Source: Prorocentrum cordatum
Lineage: Eukaryota; Sar; Dinophyceae; Prorocentrales; Prorocentraceae
DNA: 27,500 nt
Assembly (NCBI GenBank): GCA_963575745.1
Contig: CAUYUJ010016482.1
Span: forward strand, 585,509 to 613,008
Direction: 5' to 3'
The notes beneath the pieces are model-generated. The model searched no databases, was not told where the DNA came from, and saw nothing but the letters and a program-made list of their open reading frames with translations. Shown piece after piece: positions 19,664 through 27,097 of this stretch; the stretch's first letter is position 1; every line of letters begins with the position of its first letter. The translations under genes were made by a program, and so were the position numbers.

Positions 19664-20744
19664 CGCAAGATATTGGCCAATTGAGTGAGGCTGCTCTCTC
19701 GTGGCCGATGCGCCGTGCGAGTCCCAATTCCGGACCCTTCCCACCCTTCTTACCCTTCCCACCTCCCTTGTCAGATCGGCCCCACGCGTCGTTCGCCCGA
19801 GTAGCAAGGTGATCCACTTCTGGTCTTTTCGTGAGCTCGTCTCAGTTCTTCCAGGCCCCCTCCCAATTGATACTGATAGTGTTGTTGACAACGCGTACAG
19901 ATACCACTGGATGTTTTGCTACTGTGAGTGCCAAGTTGTTTGTATCAACGCAAACCTCGCTTTCGAGTAGCCCCATTCCATAAACTGTTTGCGCAAGCCG
20001 AACAGATAGCTCTCTGGCACCCGCTTCTCAATTGGTTGGTCGGCGCCGGCCCACACAGCGTTACCATTGTGCGTGATTTGAGCTTTACTGAATACATTGA
20101 CGAACTTGTCACGCTTGTCAGCGGAGCCAAACTTCACGAAGACTAGTTATGCTGTTGAATGCGCCTTTGGTGAAGATGTCGCTGTGCTCTGGCACGCGGG
20201 TGCGCACGAACTGACCCTTCAGGAAGTCCACGGCTGTATCCATATCTGAGAAGTTACCTAAGCCCCCCGACAACTGCACTGCATTCTCGGTCCCGGCCTG
20301 CCGTCAGCTCAGAGACCTGTTTTTCCAAGTCGAATATCTTTTGTTCGATGTGTGACATAATGCTTAGCGCTGCTTCTGAGGTTGCCGATGGCGACCGGGA
20401 TCCCGATCGCTCCAGGAAGTCGACGCGCTCTGTGAGTTTGTTCATCTCCGCCTGGACAGGTTCCAGAGCTTGCTCTAGCTCATCCCTGGATATCCCATGT
20501 AGTCTAATAGCTGCAACGTCCTGCTGTAGAGGCTTCAGATACTGCTTGAACATGCCCTCGATCGCACTCATGGTGATCTGACCCCTCCGACGCCCCAGCG
20601 CCTGAATATTCCTCCACCTTGTGCTGCAGTGTCGTTCTCCAGCCCATCAATTTCATGAAGCGGGCTATGGATTCTATGCTGTTTGAAAAGCTGCCTGACG
20701 GGGGTACCTGGGAGTCGCGTGCCGCCATCACCTGAAGAGGCCAT
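19664..20744 (-). pseudogene. LINE 2 ORF1-like region
   Basis: From ATG 20744 the sequence reads MASSGDGGTRLPGTPVRQLF. After a frame change near 20570 comes a coiled-coil segment (20571-20290; DELEQALEPVQAEMNKLTER and IEQKIFDLEKQVSEL). VVGGLGNFSDMDTAVDFL follows after a one-base shift at the C run 20263-20268, then TRVPEHSDIFTKGAF, KFGSADKRDKFVNVF, and PIEKRVPESYLFGLRKQFME (to about 19970). Coiled coil followed by a compact alpha/beta segment resembles the order of LINE ORF1 proteins; the RRM-like reading is inferred. A basic Gly-Lys linker (GGGKGKKGGKG, about 19750-19780) precedes the endonuclease. Confidence 0.6.
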
Positions 20745-20788
20745 CGGTGTGGGATCGGAGTGCGAAGATGGTGAGTAGACAAAGAATA

Positions 20789-20814
20789 TACCCGTGCCAA
20801 GATTGGCACGGGTA
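20789..20814. repeat. Perfect 12-bp inverted repeat at the array C border
   Basis: Arms TACCCGTGCCAA and TTGGCACGGGTA are separated by GA. It stands between the 5' end of LINE 2 and the first unit of array C. A shorter version (7-bp arms, AA centre) is in the first unit of array B at 16519-16534. Confidence 0.9.
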
Positions 20815-21690
20815 CACCATGCGGACGCTGCCACAGGAGCCGTCGCCGAAGCACCCTATGGGGCCACGAAGCGTGCGAGGGTTGCGCCGAAACGGGGGGG
20901 TGGAACTGCATGCGGACCCTGCCACTGAGGCCTTCGGCGAAGCAGCCTATGGGGCCACGAAACGTGCGAGGGGTGCGCCGAAATGGGGGCGTGGAACTGC
21001 ATGCGGACCCTGCCACTGGGGCCTTCAGCGGAACAGCCTATGGGGCCACGACACGTGCGAGGGGTGCGCCGAAATGGAGGTCGGGCTGCATGCGGACCCT
21101 GCCACTGGGGCCTTCTGCGGAGCAGCCTATGGGGCCACGAAATGTGCGAGGGGTGCGCTGAAATGGGAGTGGAACTGCATACGGACCCTGCCACTAGGAC
21201 CTTCGGCGGAGCAGCCTATGGGGCCACGAAACGTGCGAGGGGTGCGCTGAGATGGGTGTGGAACTGCATGCGGACCCTGCCACTAGGGCCTTGGGTGGAG
21301 CACCCTGTGGGGCCACGAAACGCTGTACTGGGTGCGCCGAAATGGAGGTGGAACTGCATGTGGACCCTGCCACTGAGGCCTTCGGCGGAGCACCCGATGG
21401 GGCTACAAAACGTGTGAGGGGTGCGCCGAAATGTAGGTGGAACTGCATACGGACCCTGCCACTGGGGCCTTCGGCGGAGCAGCCTATGGGGCCACGAAAC
21501 GTAAGAGGGGTGCGCCGAAATGGGGGATCAACTGCATGCGGACCCTGCCACTGGGGCCTTGGATGGAGCACCCTATGTGGCCGCGAAACGTGTGAGGGCT
21601 GCGCCGAAATGGAGGTGGTTCTGCATGCGGACCCTGCCACCAGGGCCTTCGGCGGAGCACCCCATGGGGCCACGAAAACGCTGTACTGGG
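20789..21690 (+). repeat. 90-bp tandem repeat, array C (about ten units)
   Basis: Units of 87-90 bases recur near 20884, 20974, 21064, 21154, 21241, 21331, 21421, 21511 and 21598. They have GGTGCGCCGAAATGG, CTGCATGCGGACCCTGCCAC, GGGGCCTTCGGCGGAGCA and ATGGGGCCACGAAACGTG. The first unit is the same variant that opens array B. The array ends in ACGCTGTACTGGGTG, a variant also seen inside it near 21322. Frames on both strands are open for long runs only because the period is close to a multiple of three. Confidence 0.92.
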
Positions 21691-21704
21691 TGGGTGAAAC
21701 GCAG

Positions 21705-21803
21705 GGAGGATGGAGGAGGGGAGGAGCGCGGGAGGTGAGGTGAGGTGAGACACGGGGCGCTGTCCCTTCAAAACGAGGACCCAACACCATAGGATTGTTG
21801 GGA
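21705..21803 (+). repeat. Conserved end module of the 90-bp repeat family, copy 2
   Basis: The segment GGAGGATGGAGGAGGGGAGG, then CACGGGGCGCTGTCCCTTCA, AAACGAGGACCCA and GATTGTTGGGAA matches the minus-strand copy at 6518-6610. Homology fades after the GTTGGGAA end in both places, so this is a defined border. Confidence 0.75.
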
Positions 21804-22049
21804 ACAAGACACGTCGTATGTTTGGGGGAGGAGTTCCCTGAGATCCTGGCGTTGCAATTCTTTCGAAAAGCACCAGCGTTCTCGCCCAGTTTCGGGCCCC
21901 GGGACCCTCACGGCTCGATCTGGCTCGAAACATGGCGCAACAAACAGATGGGGCCCGGGGCTGCAGTGTTGAGTTTTTGTCTAGCGGTGCTGTTTTTTGG
22001 GCAACGTCAGTTCAAAGGGTTGGCGAACGTACCCTGCTGATTTCGGTAG
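21804..22049. other. Unassigned spacer
   Basis: Nothing was recognised between the end module and the first GATGCATC-type fold-back element. Confidence 0.35.
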
Positions 22050-22250
22050 TCTAGGCCTCCCAGATGGGGTCGGAGTAGATGGGTCGGAGGATCGCGCCGC
22101 ATCGCCGATGCATCGACGATACGCTTCGATGCGGAGCCCGATTTTCTCCACGCCGACGTCGCCGGTGCGTCTCCGACGTCGGCGATGCCTCGGCGATGCA
22201 GTGCGATCCTTGGGCCCCATCTGCTCGGACCCCATCTGGGAGGCCTCTAG
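22050..22250. repeat. GATGCATCGGC fold-back element, copy 1
   Basis: The left end CTAGGCCTCCCAGATGGGGT, then CGGAGTAGATGGG, GGATCGC and GCATCGCCGATGCATCG, matches the inverted right end (minus strand: CTAGAGGCCTCCCAGATGGG, TCCGAGCAGATGGG, GGATCGCACTGCATCGCCGA) over about 65 bases with some mismatches. The centre holds CCGACGTCGCCGG and CCGACGTCGGCGATG. The whole is close to one long hairpin. No transposase frame is present. Confidence 0.85.
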
Positions 22251-22500
22251 GTAGGCGGCCAGGGTCCTGAGTTCCTGGTTCCGGGCTCGCCGGGGCTGCA
22301 GGTTCTCACGGGTTCCCTGGGGGCTGGGTGCACAGGGGCCGACTTCCACATGGGCGGCCCGCATGGTTCCCGGGATCCCGGTTCCGAGTCGGGGGGCTCC
22401 CGCATGAGAGGGCAGAGGAGTTGAGAGCAGGACCCCCCACAGAGCGTATGATTTTAGATGATAAAGAACAAAGGGATGTGAGGGGGTAGATGAGTAGCCA
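22251..22500. other. Unassigned spacer
   Basis: No gene or repeat was recognised between the fold-back element and the GA tracts. Confidence 0.35.
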
Positions 22501-22506
22501 GAGTAG

Positions 22507-22800
22507 TCAGACACAGAGAGAGAGAGAGAGAGAGAGCGATGAGGAGAAAGAGAGAGAGAGAGAGAGAGTGAGAGAGAGAGAGAAAGAGAAGGAGAGAAAA
22601 AGAGAGGAGGGAAACTACACATGGGGTAGATAGTCGAGAGTACATACCAATCAACATGTAGGTGGCAGAGAAGAAAAGGCAGAAAGGGAAACGAGAGAGA
22701 GAGAGAGAGAGATAGAGAAATAGAGATATTATATACTATAAAATAGAGGGGGAAAGAGAGAGAGAGAGAGAGAGAGCGAGATAGAGACAGAGATATAAAA
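22507..22800. repeat. Cluster of (GA)n microsatellites
   Basis: There are three main GA blocks (about 22507-22585, 22695-22720 and 22750-22785), separated by less regular A/G-rich DNA and a short AT-rich stretch at 22725-22745. The leucine/serine-rich minus-strand frame across it is a product of the repeat. Confidence 0.9.
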
Positions 22801-23420
22801 AAGCGAGCATGCGTCTTTTCTGTATGAGAGTTCCTGAGGCTGACGCGGCCGTCTGTACATCTATCCCTATCCCCGCAGCTTTGGCAATACGGTCCCGTTT
22901 GCAGGTCGAGAGAGAAAGGAGGAGTAACCAGAGTCGTCATTTTGCACAGGAGTAATTCTGACAGCTTCACTGCGGGCGTGGCGCGGGGCATCTGCGAAGA
23001 TATCAGGACATCAATACGGGCATCTGGAGCATGTTGTTAATCCATTGCGCGGGAAGTTGCGCCGTCGCCTCTGGTTGCCCCGCTTGCACGGAGGAGTGAA
23101 AAGCGACACTCCCACCACCAGGGGTGCGACCTCCAGCGAGGAGGGTCACGATGCCTCCCCCATCAGGGGATAGGGAGGGGATGCATGGAGCGAGAGGGGG
23201 GAACCACCATGGGAACTCACGATGGTGGTGGTGCTGCCACCTTTCTGAGACCCACGACGTCATGATTTTTCACAGCGTGGACCCCTGGAGGTCTCGACCC
23301 CTTTACCCGGGAACCGTTTTTGATTTCGATTCTCTTCTTGACGACCCTGGAGCCCGGCGAGGGCCCCCCAGTGTCCGAAGACAGCATAAAAAAGCCAGCC
23401 GTCGTGGGTTTGGCTCCCGA
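22801..23420. other. Unassigned stretch upstream of the candidate exon
   Basis: No gene is recognised. There is a short imperfect hairpin ACCACCATGGGAACTCACGATGGTGGT at about 23204-23230. The 3' part may be intron of the candidate MORN gene. Confidence 0.4.
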
Positions 23421-23424
23421 CCTG

Positions 23425-23478
23425 CTGTGTCGGGGTTCCCCCTCCTCCTCCTCCTCATCCTCATCCTCCTCCTTCCCC
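23425..23478. repeat. (CTC)n / (CAT,CCT)n pyrimidine tract
   Basis: TCC triplets with CAT interruptions. It may serve as the polypyrimidine tract of the candidate acceptor at 23513-23514, or be an ordinary microsatellite. Confidence 0.75.
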
Positions 23479-23514
23479 GGTCGACCTTGGCCTGTCGGTG
23501 GGAGCCCGCCCCAG

Positions 23515-23607
23515 TCGAAGCCCGACGGGTCTTGCTACGAGGGCGGCTGGGCCGATGGCCTCAAGCAAGGCGCGGGGGGCTCGGGGCTGCTCTCGGAGCG
23601 TGGCGCG
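23515..23607 (+). CDS. Candidate exon encoding one MORN repeat (partial host gene)
   Basis: The 31-codon segment reads SKPDGSCYEGGWADGLKQGA and then GGSGLLSERGA. The part DGSCYEGGWADGLKQGAG fits the MORN pattern (DG-x-YEG-x-W-x-DG-x-xx-GxG), a repeat that binds lipid or acts as a scaffold in membrane-associated eukaryotic proteins. A CCCCAG acceptor precedes 23515, with a pyrimidine tract at about 23430-23480, and GTACGT at 23608-23613 is a good donor. The 93-base length is divisible by three, so the exon would be phase 0 on both sides. The flanking exons were not found, because the next DNA downstream is microsatellite. It could also be a fragment carried into repeats. The splice sites are inferred. 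Confidence 0.4.
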
Positions 23608-23613
23608 GTACGT

Positions 23614-23785
23614 CCGCACAACGATAGCAACGACAGCGACAACAACGATCAACGATAGTAACGATAACGGTAACCCCGATAAAGATATTTACGATCACAA
23701 CGATGACAACGATCACAACGACCAATCGATGCCATCGTTGTTATCGTTGTTATCGCTGTTATCGTTGTTATCGATGCCTGCCACA
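23614..23785. repeat. Self-complementary AACGAT microsatellite
   Basis: A run of imperfect AACGAT / AACGAC units (about 23617-23730) is followed, after ATCGATGCC, by its own complement, ATCGTTGTT units (about 23738-23778). The two halves can pair into a long hairpin. Such a switch of strand is unusual for a simple repeat. Confidence 0.85.
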
Positions 23786-23867
23786 GACCAGCAATCTTCG
23801 AATGGGGGATCGACTACAGAGGCGATTTATCCGAAAGTTGATTTGGTCGCCGAATACATGAGAAGCG

Positions 23868-23965
23868 CGTAGAAGGTCCGTATGTCTACGAGCATTTTAC
23901 GTGTGATTCGACGAGGAAGTCAAGTTTGGGGTACATCCATTCTGTAGTCGATCCCCTACTCGAAA
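23868..23965 (+). repeat. Dispersed repeat with TCTGTAGTCGATCCCCTACT end, copy 2
   Basis: Homologous to 6262-6378 over about 100 bases. It directly abuts the left end of the second GATGCATC-type fold-back element, whose insertion may define its right border. Confidence 0.75.
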
Positions 23966-23967
23966 TC

Positions 23968-24175
23968 TGGACCTCCCAGGCTGGGTCGGAGCAGACGGGG
24001 TCGGAAGATCGCATCGCCGATGCATGGGCGATGCGGCTCGATGTGGGGCCAAGTTTCTCCCCGCCGACGTCGCCGATGCATCGCCGACGTCACCGATGCA
24101 TCGTCAGTGCATCGGTGATGCATCGGCGATGGGGTGGATCCTCCGACCCCATCCACTCTGTTCCCACTTGGATGG
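23968..24175. repeat. GATGCATCGGC fold-back element, copy 2
   Basis: The left arm ACCTCCCAGGCTGGGTCGGA, then GGGGTCGGAAGATCGCATCGCCGATGC, pairs with a right arm that reads on the minus strand GGATGGGGTCGGAGGATCCA, then CATCGCCGATGCATC. The centre repeats GATGCATCGCCGACGTC and GATGCATCGTCAGTGCATCGG. The outer right end is more diverged than in copy 1. Confidence 0.8.
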
Positions 24176-24777
24176 CCTGTGAAAAAGACTCGACCGCATC
24201 TTCAAGTCCATGTCAGATCTGCAGGGCGCGCCAGGCGAGCCGCAGCCGCAGTCGCGTCGGAGGGGGAGTCGGCTGCCTCGAGCGAGGTCGCCGGACCCGT
24301 GCGCGCCGTGAGCGAAAGGCACGAGGGGCAGGTTTTCGGCCTCTTGGGGGCCCTCGCCGGGCCCTGGGACCGTGGAAGCACGGCACGAGGGCTGCCGGGC
24401 CTGAGCGGGGCTGCGACGGGCGAAGGGCGCCCCCCGCGGGCCCTGCCTCCCCCCTCCCCCCCTGCGCCGCCCTTCGTGTCGTCCTTCGTGTCGTCCGCCG
24501 TGTCGTGCCCCTGGGCTCCGTCTGCGCTGGTAAGGAAAGAAGTGGAAGAGAGGCGCGGGATGAATCAGGGCCGCCGCGAGGGCGCGAAGTGAATCGCGCT
24601 CCGCGGTCCGGGCGGTTTCCGAGCGAGGCGCGAGTTTCTCATCCTGTTCCCGGGTGGGGTGGGCGGCGCGACAGCGCGATGATAATCGCGCTCAAGCAGC
24701 GGACGCACGCTCAAGCAGCGGCGAAACGTTCTGACCCGCCAGTGGCCCCACCAAGACATGTTCGGAAATCCCCTCGA
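24176..24777. other. Unassigned GC-rich stretch
   Basis: No gene is called. 24327-24376 resembles the repeat pair at 26723-26825 and 27000-27097 (GGTTTTCGGCCTC, GGGGGCCCTCGCCGGGCC, GGACCGT). A GTCGTCCTTC/GTGTCGTCC short duplication is at about 24475-24500. Confidence 0.4.
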
Positions 24778-24910
24778 GGTTTGCACGATATGTTTTTCAA
24801 GCGTGTCTGGTTGCGACGATTTGGGTGTAGTACACAGCTTTCATGTCCTAGGAGCATTGTCCCTATGCTCTTAGAACATTATCTTGCTCTCAGAACATGT
24901 CGTGCAAACC
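24778..24910. repeat. Small inverted-repeat element with 17-bp ends
   Basis: GGTTTGCACGATATGTT (24778-24794) and AACATGTCGTGCAAACC (about 24893-24909) are inverted copies with one mismatch. They enclose about 98 AT-richer bases containing related TAGGAGCATTGT / TTAGAACATTATC / CAGAACATG segments. It is MITE-like in size, but no target-site duplication was seen. Confidence 0.75.
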
Positions 24911-24959
24911 GTCTTCGTTTCGACTTTGTTTTGCAGCCGCGGTGGACGGGAGACAGGTC

Positions 24960-25330
24960 GAGGGAAAGCAAGCAAACTCAAACCAAAACGAACAGCGCTG
25001 TTGTGGTCGAGCGCTGCCCGTTTCTTTTCTTCGCGAACGAAGAGCGGTAAAACAACCGTTTTTTGACATCTGGGGTCCATGTCCCAAGGCGGCTGGAACG
25101 CTTATACCCTGACGTGCCACCGTATGGATATATACTTTCCAGCCGCCCTGGGACAGGCGCTCCCGACGGCCAAAAAGTTTATGTTATACCGCTCTTCGCC
25201 CGCTGATTTTCGTCGCTCGTGCCGTGGTAGGCCTCTAGGACTGCCGGGGCAGGGGTGGGAGACAAAACGAGGGAAACTGGAAACAACACGAAAATGACCA
25301 ACATTGTCTTGGTTGAGCCCGGCCCGCTTC
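24960..25330. repeat. Relatives of the AACGAGGGA...TTGGTCGAGC segment
   Basis: 24965-25015 (AAACCAAAACGAACAGCGCT, then GTTGTGGTCGAGC) and 25255-25330 (GGGAGACAAAACGAGGGAAA, then CATTGTCTTGGTTGAGC) both align with the end of the purine cluster at 9315-9375. The two copies here flank the hairpin at 25080-25155. Confidence 0.6.
25080..25155. repeat. Strong hairpin with 19-bp arms
   Basis: TGTCCCAAGGCGGCTGGAA (25080-25098) and TTCCAGCCGCCCTGGGACA (25137-25155) pair at 18 of 19 positions across a 38-base loop. The loop has TATACC and GGTATGG-like pieces. It is flanked by unrelated sequence. Confidence 0.88.
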
Positions 25331-25417
25331 TTTTCGTCGCTCACGCCGCGGTGGACCTATAGGAATGCCTGGGCGGTCGGTCCCTGCCCACTTCTTGTCG
25401 TCGCTGATGCCGTGGTG

Positions 25418-25662
25418 GGCAAGGTCGACCCGACGACGACGCCGACGACGACGAGGACGACGACGATGAAGCGCGAAGACGACGAGGTGATCGATTTCTT
25501 ATCGGGAGCCAGACCTCCCCCCCTCCCCCCTACTTCCGTCCAGCGTCGAAGCGCCCAACAAGAAACCGCCCCCGGGGACGACGACAACGCCGACGCCGAC
25601 GACGACGGCGAGGACGACGAGGACGACGTCGACGACGACGACGACGACGGCGACGGACGCGT
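25418..25662. repeat. Two (GAC)n microsatellites
   Basis: GACGAC tracts lie at about 25425-25475 and 25575-25660, with a non-repetitive stretch between. The Asp-rich plus frame and Ser/Val-rich minus frames across them are products of the repeat. Confidence 0.92.
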
Positions 25663-25879
25663 CAGACCCTCCCCTCGTGCTGTGCGAGGCCTCCGGGGCC
25701 GCCCGGGCGGGCCGTCCCCCTCTGTTTCGCCGTGTGGGCGCCGTGGCGAGGGGCGCCCCGCCGAGCACCCTTCGCCGAGCACGCCCACGGCGGCGCCCCG
25801 GCGCCCCCCCCGCGCCCGCGGTGCACGGCGGCGGCCCCCAAGTACCCGGCCGCGCGGCGCCTCGCCGCCGGCGTGGGAG
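25663..25879. other. Very GC-rich unassigned stretch
   Basis: Dense in GCCCCG and CGCCGC motifs, with open frames on both strands but no recognisable domain. Confidence 0.4.
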
Positions 25880-25915
25880 GGGCCCAGGGGGCACGCAGAT
25901 CAATCGGCACAGGTT
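25880..25915 (+). repeat. GGCCCAGGGGGCACGCAG dispersed motif
   Basis: GGCCCAGGGGGCACGCAGAT with a following GGCACAGG recurs with differences at 26303-26343, and its GGGGCACGCAGATCA part again at about 26977-26992. It seems to mark borders of the small elements in this part of the window. Confidence 0.6.
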
Positions 25916-25933
25916 CGACGAGTCTCGGCTGAA

Positions 25934-26083
25934 GTCGGGCATGTCCTCTGCAGGAGGAGTGCTCAAAAATAGTCAGGGTACAGTCAGGGGATGTTTTTTG
26001 GTGTTGTTGCTATGTTTGGGCAGTGTCTCTATATTTGTTTTCATTTTTTCTCCTAGATCCACCTGTAGGAGGACATGCCCGAC
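25934..26083. repeat. 150-bp inverted-repeat element
   Basis: Perfect 15-bp ends GTCGGGCATGTCCTC (25934-25948) and GAGGACATGCCCGAC (26069-26083) are followed inwards by CAGGAGGA and its near complement TCCACCTG. The interior is T-rich and noncoding. It sits seven bases from the third GATGCATC fold-back locus. No transposase is present. Confidence 0.85.
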
Positions 26084-26089
26084 CTAAGT

Positions 26090-26300
26090 CTAGGCCTCCG
26101 AGATGGGGTCGGAGCAGATGGGGTCGGAGATCGCGCCGCATCGCCGATGCAGCCCTCTAGGCCTCCCAGATGGGGTCGGAGTAGAGGGTGTTGGAGGATC
26201 GCGCCGCATCGCCGGTGCATCGCAGATGCGCCGCCGATGCATCGGCGATGCGGCGCGACCCTCCGACCCCAGCTGCTCCGAGCTCATCCGGGAGGCCTCT
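26090..26300. repeat. GATGCATCGGC fold-back locus, copy 3 (compound)
   Basis: A lone left arm (26090-26152: CTAGGCCTCCGAGATGGGGT, then GATCGCGCCGCATCGCCGATGC) is followed at once by a complete element (about 26157-26300). The right arm of the complete element on the minus strand reads GAGGCCTCCCGGATGAGCTC, then GGAGGGTCGCGCCGCATCGCCGATGCATCGGC. Its stem near the centre is almost perfect. The arrangement suggests insertion of one copy into another, or a partial duplication. Confidence 0.85.
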
Positions 26301-26419
26301 CATGGCCCAGGGGCACGCAGGGCGACCTGGCACAGAGGCTCCAGGGGGGCGCCCTCCCGAGGGCGCTGTGCGCTGTGCGCTGTGTGCGCTGCGCGCCTCG
26401 CGGTACGGCGCCGAGGCCT

Positions 26420-26648
26420 CCTCAGCCTCCTCCTCTTGGTCCCCCTCCTCCTCCTCTTCCTCCCGTTCCTCCTCGTCCTGCTCCTCCTCCTGCTTTTCCT
26501 CCTCCTCCTCCTCCTGCTCCTCCTCCTGCTCCTCCTCCTCCTGCTCCTCCTCCTCCTGCTCCTGCTCCTCCTCCTCCTGCTCCTGCTCCTTCTCCTCCTC
26601 CTCCTCCTCCTCCTCCTCCTCCTCCTCCTCCTCCTCCTCCTCCCCTGG
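26420..26648. repeat. Long (CTC)n microsatellite
   Basis: More than 200 bases of TCC triplets with TGC interruptions. It is the longest microsatellite in the window. Poly-Leu, poly-Ser and poly-Pro frames on one strand and poly-Arg frames on the other are artefacts. Confidence 0.96.
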
Positions 26649-26722
26649 GGGGGGGACGGCTGCGCGAGAGCGCGGAGTTCTTCGCTCTTCACGCAGCGCG
26701 ACGCGCGGAGTTAAGCGCCCTT

Positions 26723-26825
26723 GATTCCAGACGTGCTCGCGTAGTGACTAAAGTCACGGCGGGAGGTTTTTGGGGGGCCGTTTCCGGCCTCTGGGTGCCC
26801 TGGCTGGGCCCCAGGACCGTCAATA
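26723..26825 (+). repeat. ~100-bp direct repeat, first copy
   Basis: GATTCCAGACGTGCTCGCGT, then CACGGCGGGAGGTTTT, GCCGTTTCCGGCCTC and GGACCGTC match 27000-27097, 277 bases further on. A third, partial copy is at 24327-24376. Confidence 0.8.
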
Positions 26826-26999
26826 ACACGATGAAGACGCAGCCTAACTGAGGTCCCCGCCTTTGCAGCACAGGGATGATGGTTCTGGCTAGTTTGGTTT
26901 GGCATATTTGCTTACAAATCCTCCTATCCATACTGGTTTTGACCCTCCTAACTGTGGTCCCCTCCTGAAATCACAGGGGCACGCAGATCAGCTGGCATT

Positions 27000-27097
27000 G
27001 ACTCCAGACATGCTCGCGTCGTGCCGATAATCACGACGGGAGGTTTTGGCCGTTTCCGACCTCCGGGGGCCCTCGCCGGGGCCCGGTACCGTCGAAC
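27000..27097 (+). repeat. ~100-bp direct repeat, second copy
   Basis: GACTCCAGACATGCTCGCGT, then CACGACGGGAGGTTTT, GCCGTTTCCGACCTC and GGTACCGTC. It is preceded by another GGGGCACGCAGATCA motif. Confidence 0.8.

Larger units (their letters stand above)
16860..20744 (-). mobile_element. LINE 2: degenerate non-LTR retrotransposon
   Basis: A second element reads right to left, with an N-terminal segment from ATG 20744, a coiled coil, a putative RNA-binding region, an AP-type endonuclease and a reverse transcriptase with its C-terminal region. It has no RNase H and is visibly less GC-rich than LINE 1, so the two belong to different groups. It lies exactly between arrays B and C. Frame switches occur near 20570, 20265, 20150, 18395, 18235, 18080 and 17385, and stops at 19661-19663 (TAA), 18518-18520 (TGA) and 17371-17373 (TGA). 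A fingers segment of the reverse transcriptase is missing. No poly-A tail is visible, so the 3' end may be truncated. Confidence 0.93.

Noticed and set aside
20789-21690. Array C as a protein with 30-residue repeats.
   Set aside because: Several frames on both strands are open, and unit lengths in arrays B and C change by numbers that break any single frame. The openness follows from a GC-rich period near a multiple of three.
21981-22991. 336-codon minus-strand frame rich in Ser/Leu.
   Set aside because: It is mostly GA microsatellite plus a fold-back element.
26103-26724. Leucine-, serine- or proline-rich proteins across the 26420-26648 CTC tract.
   Set aside because: All three frames of a triplet repeat are open by construction, and the upstream part is a fold-back element.
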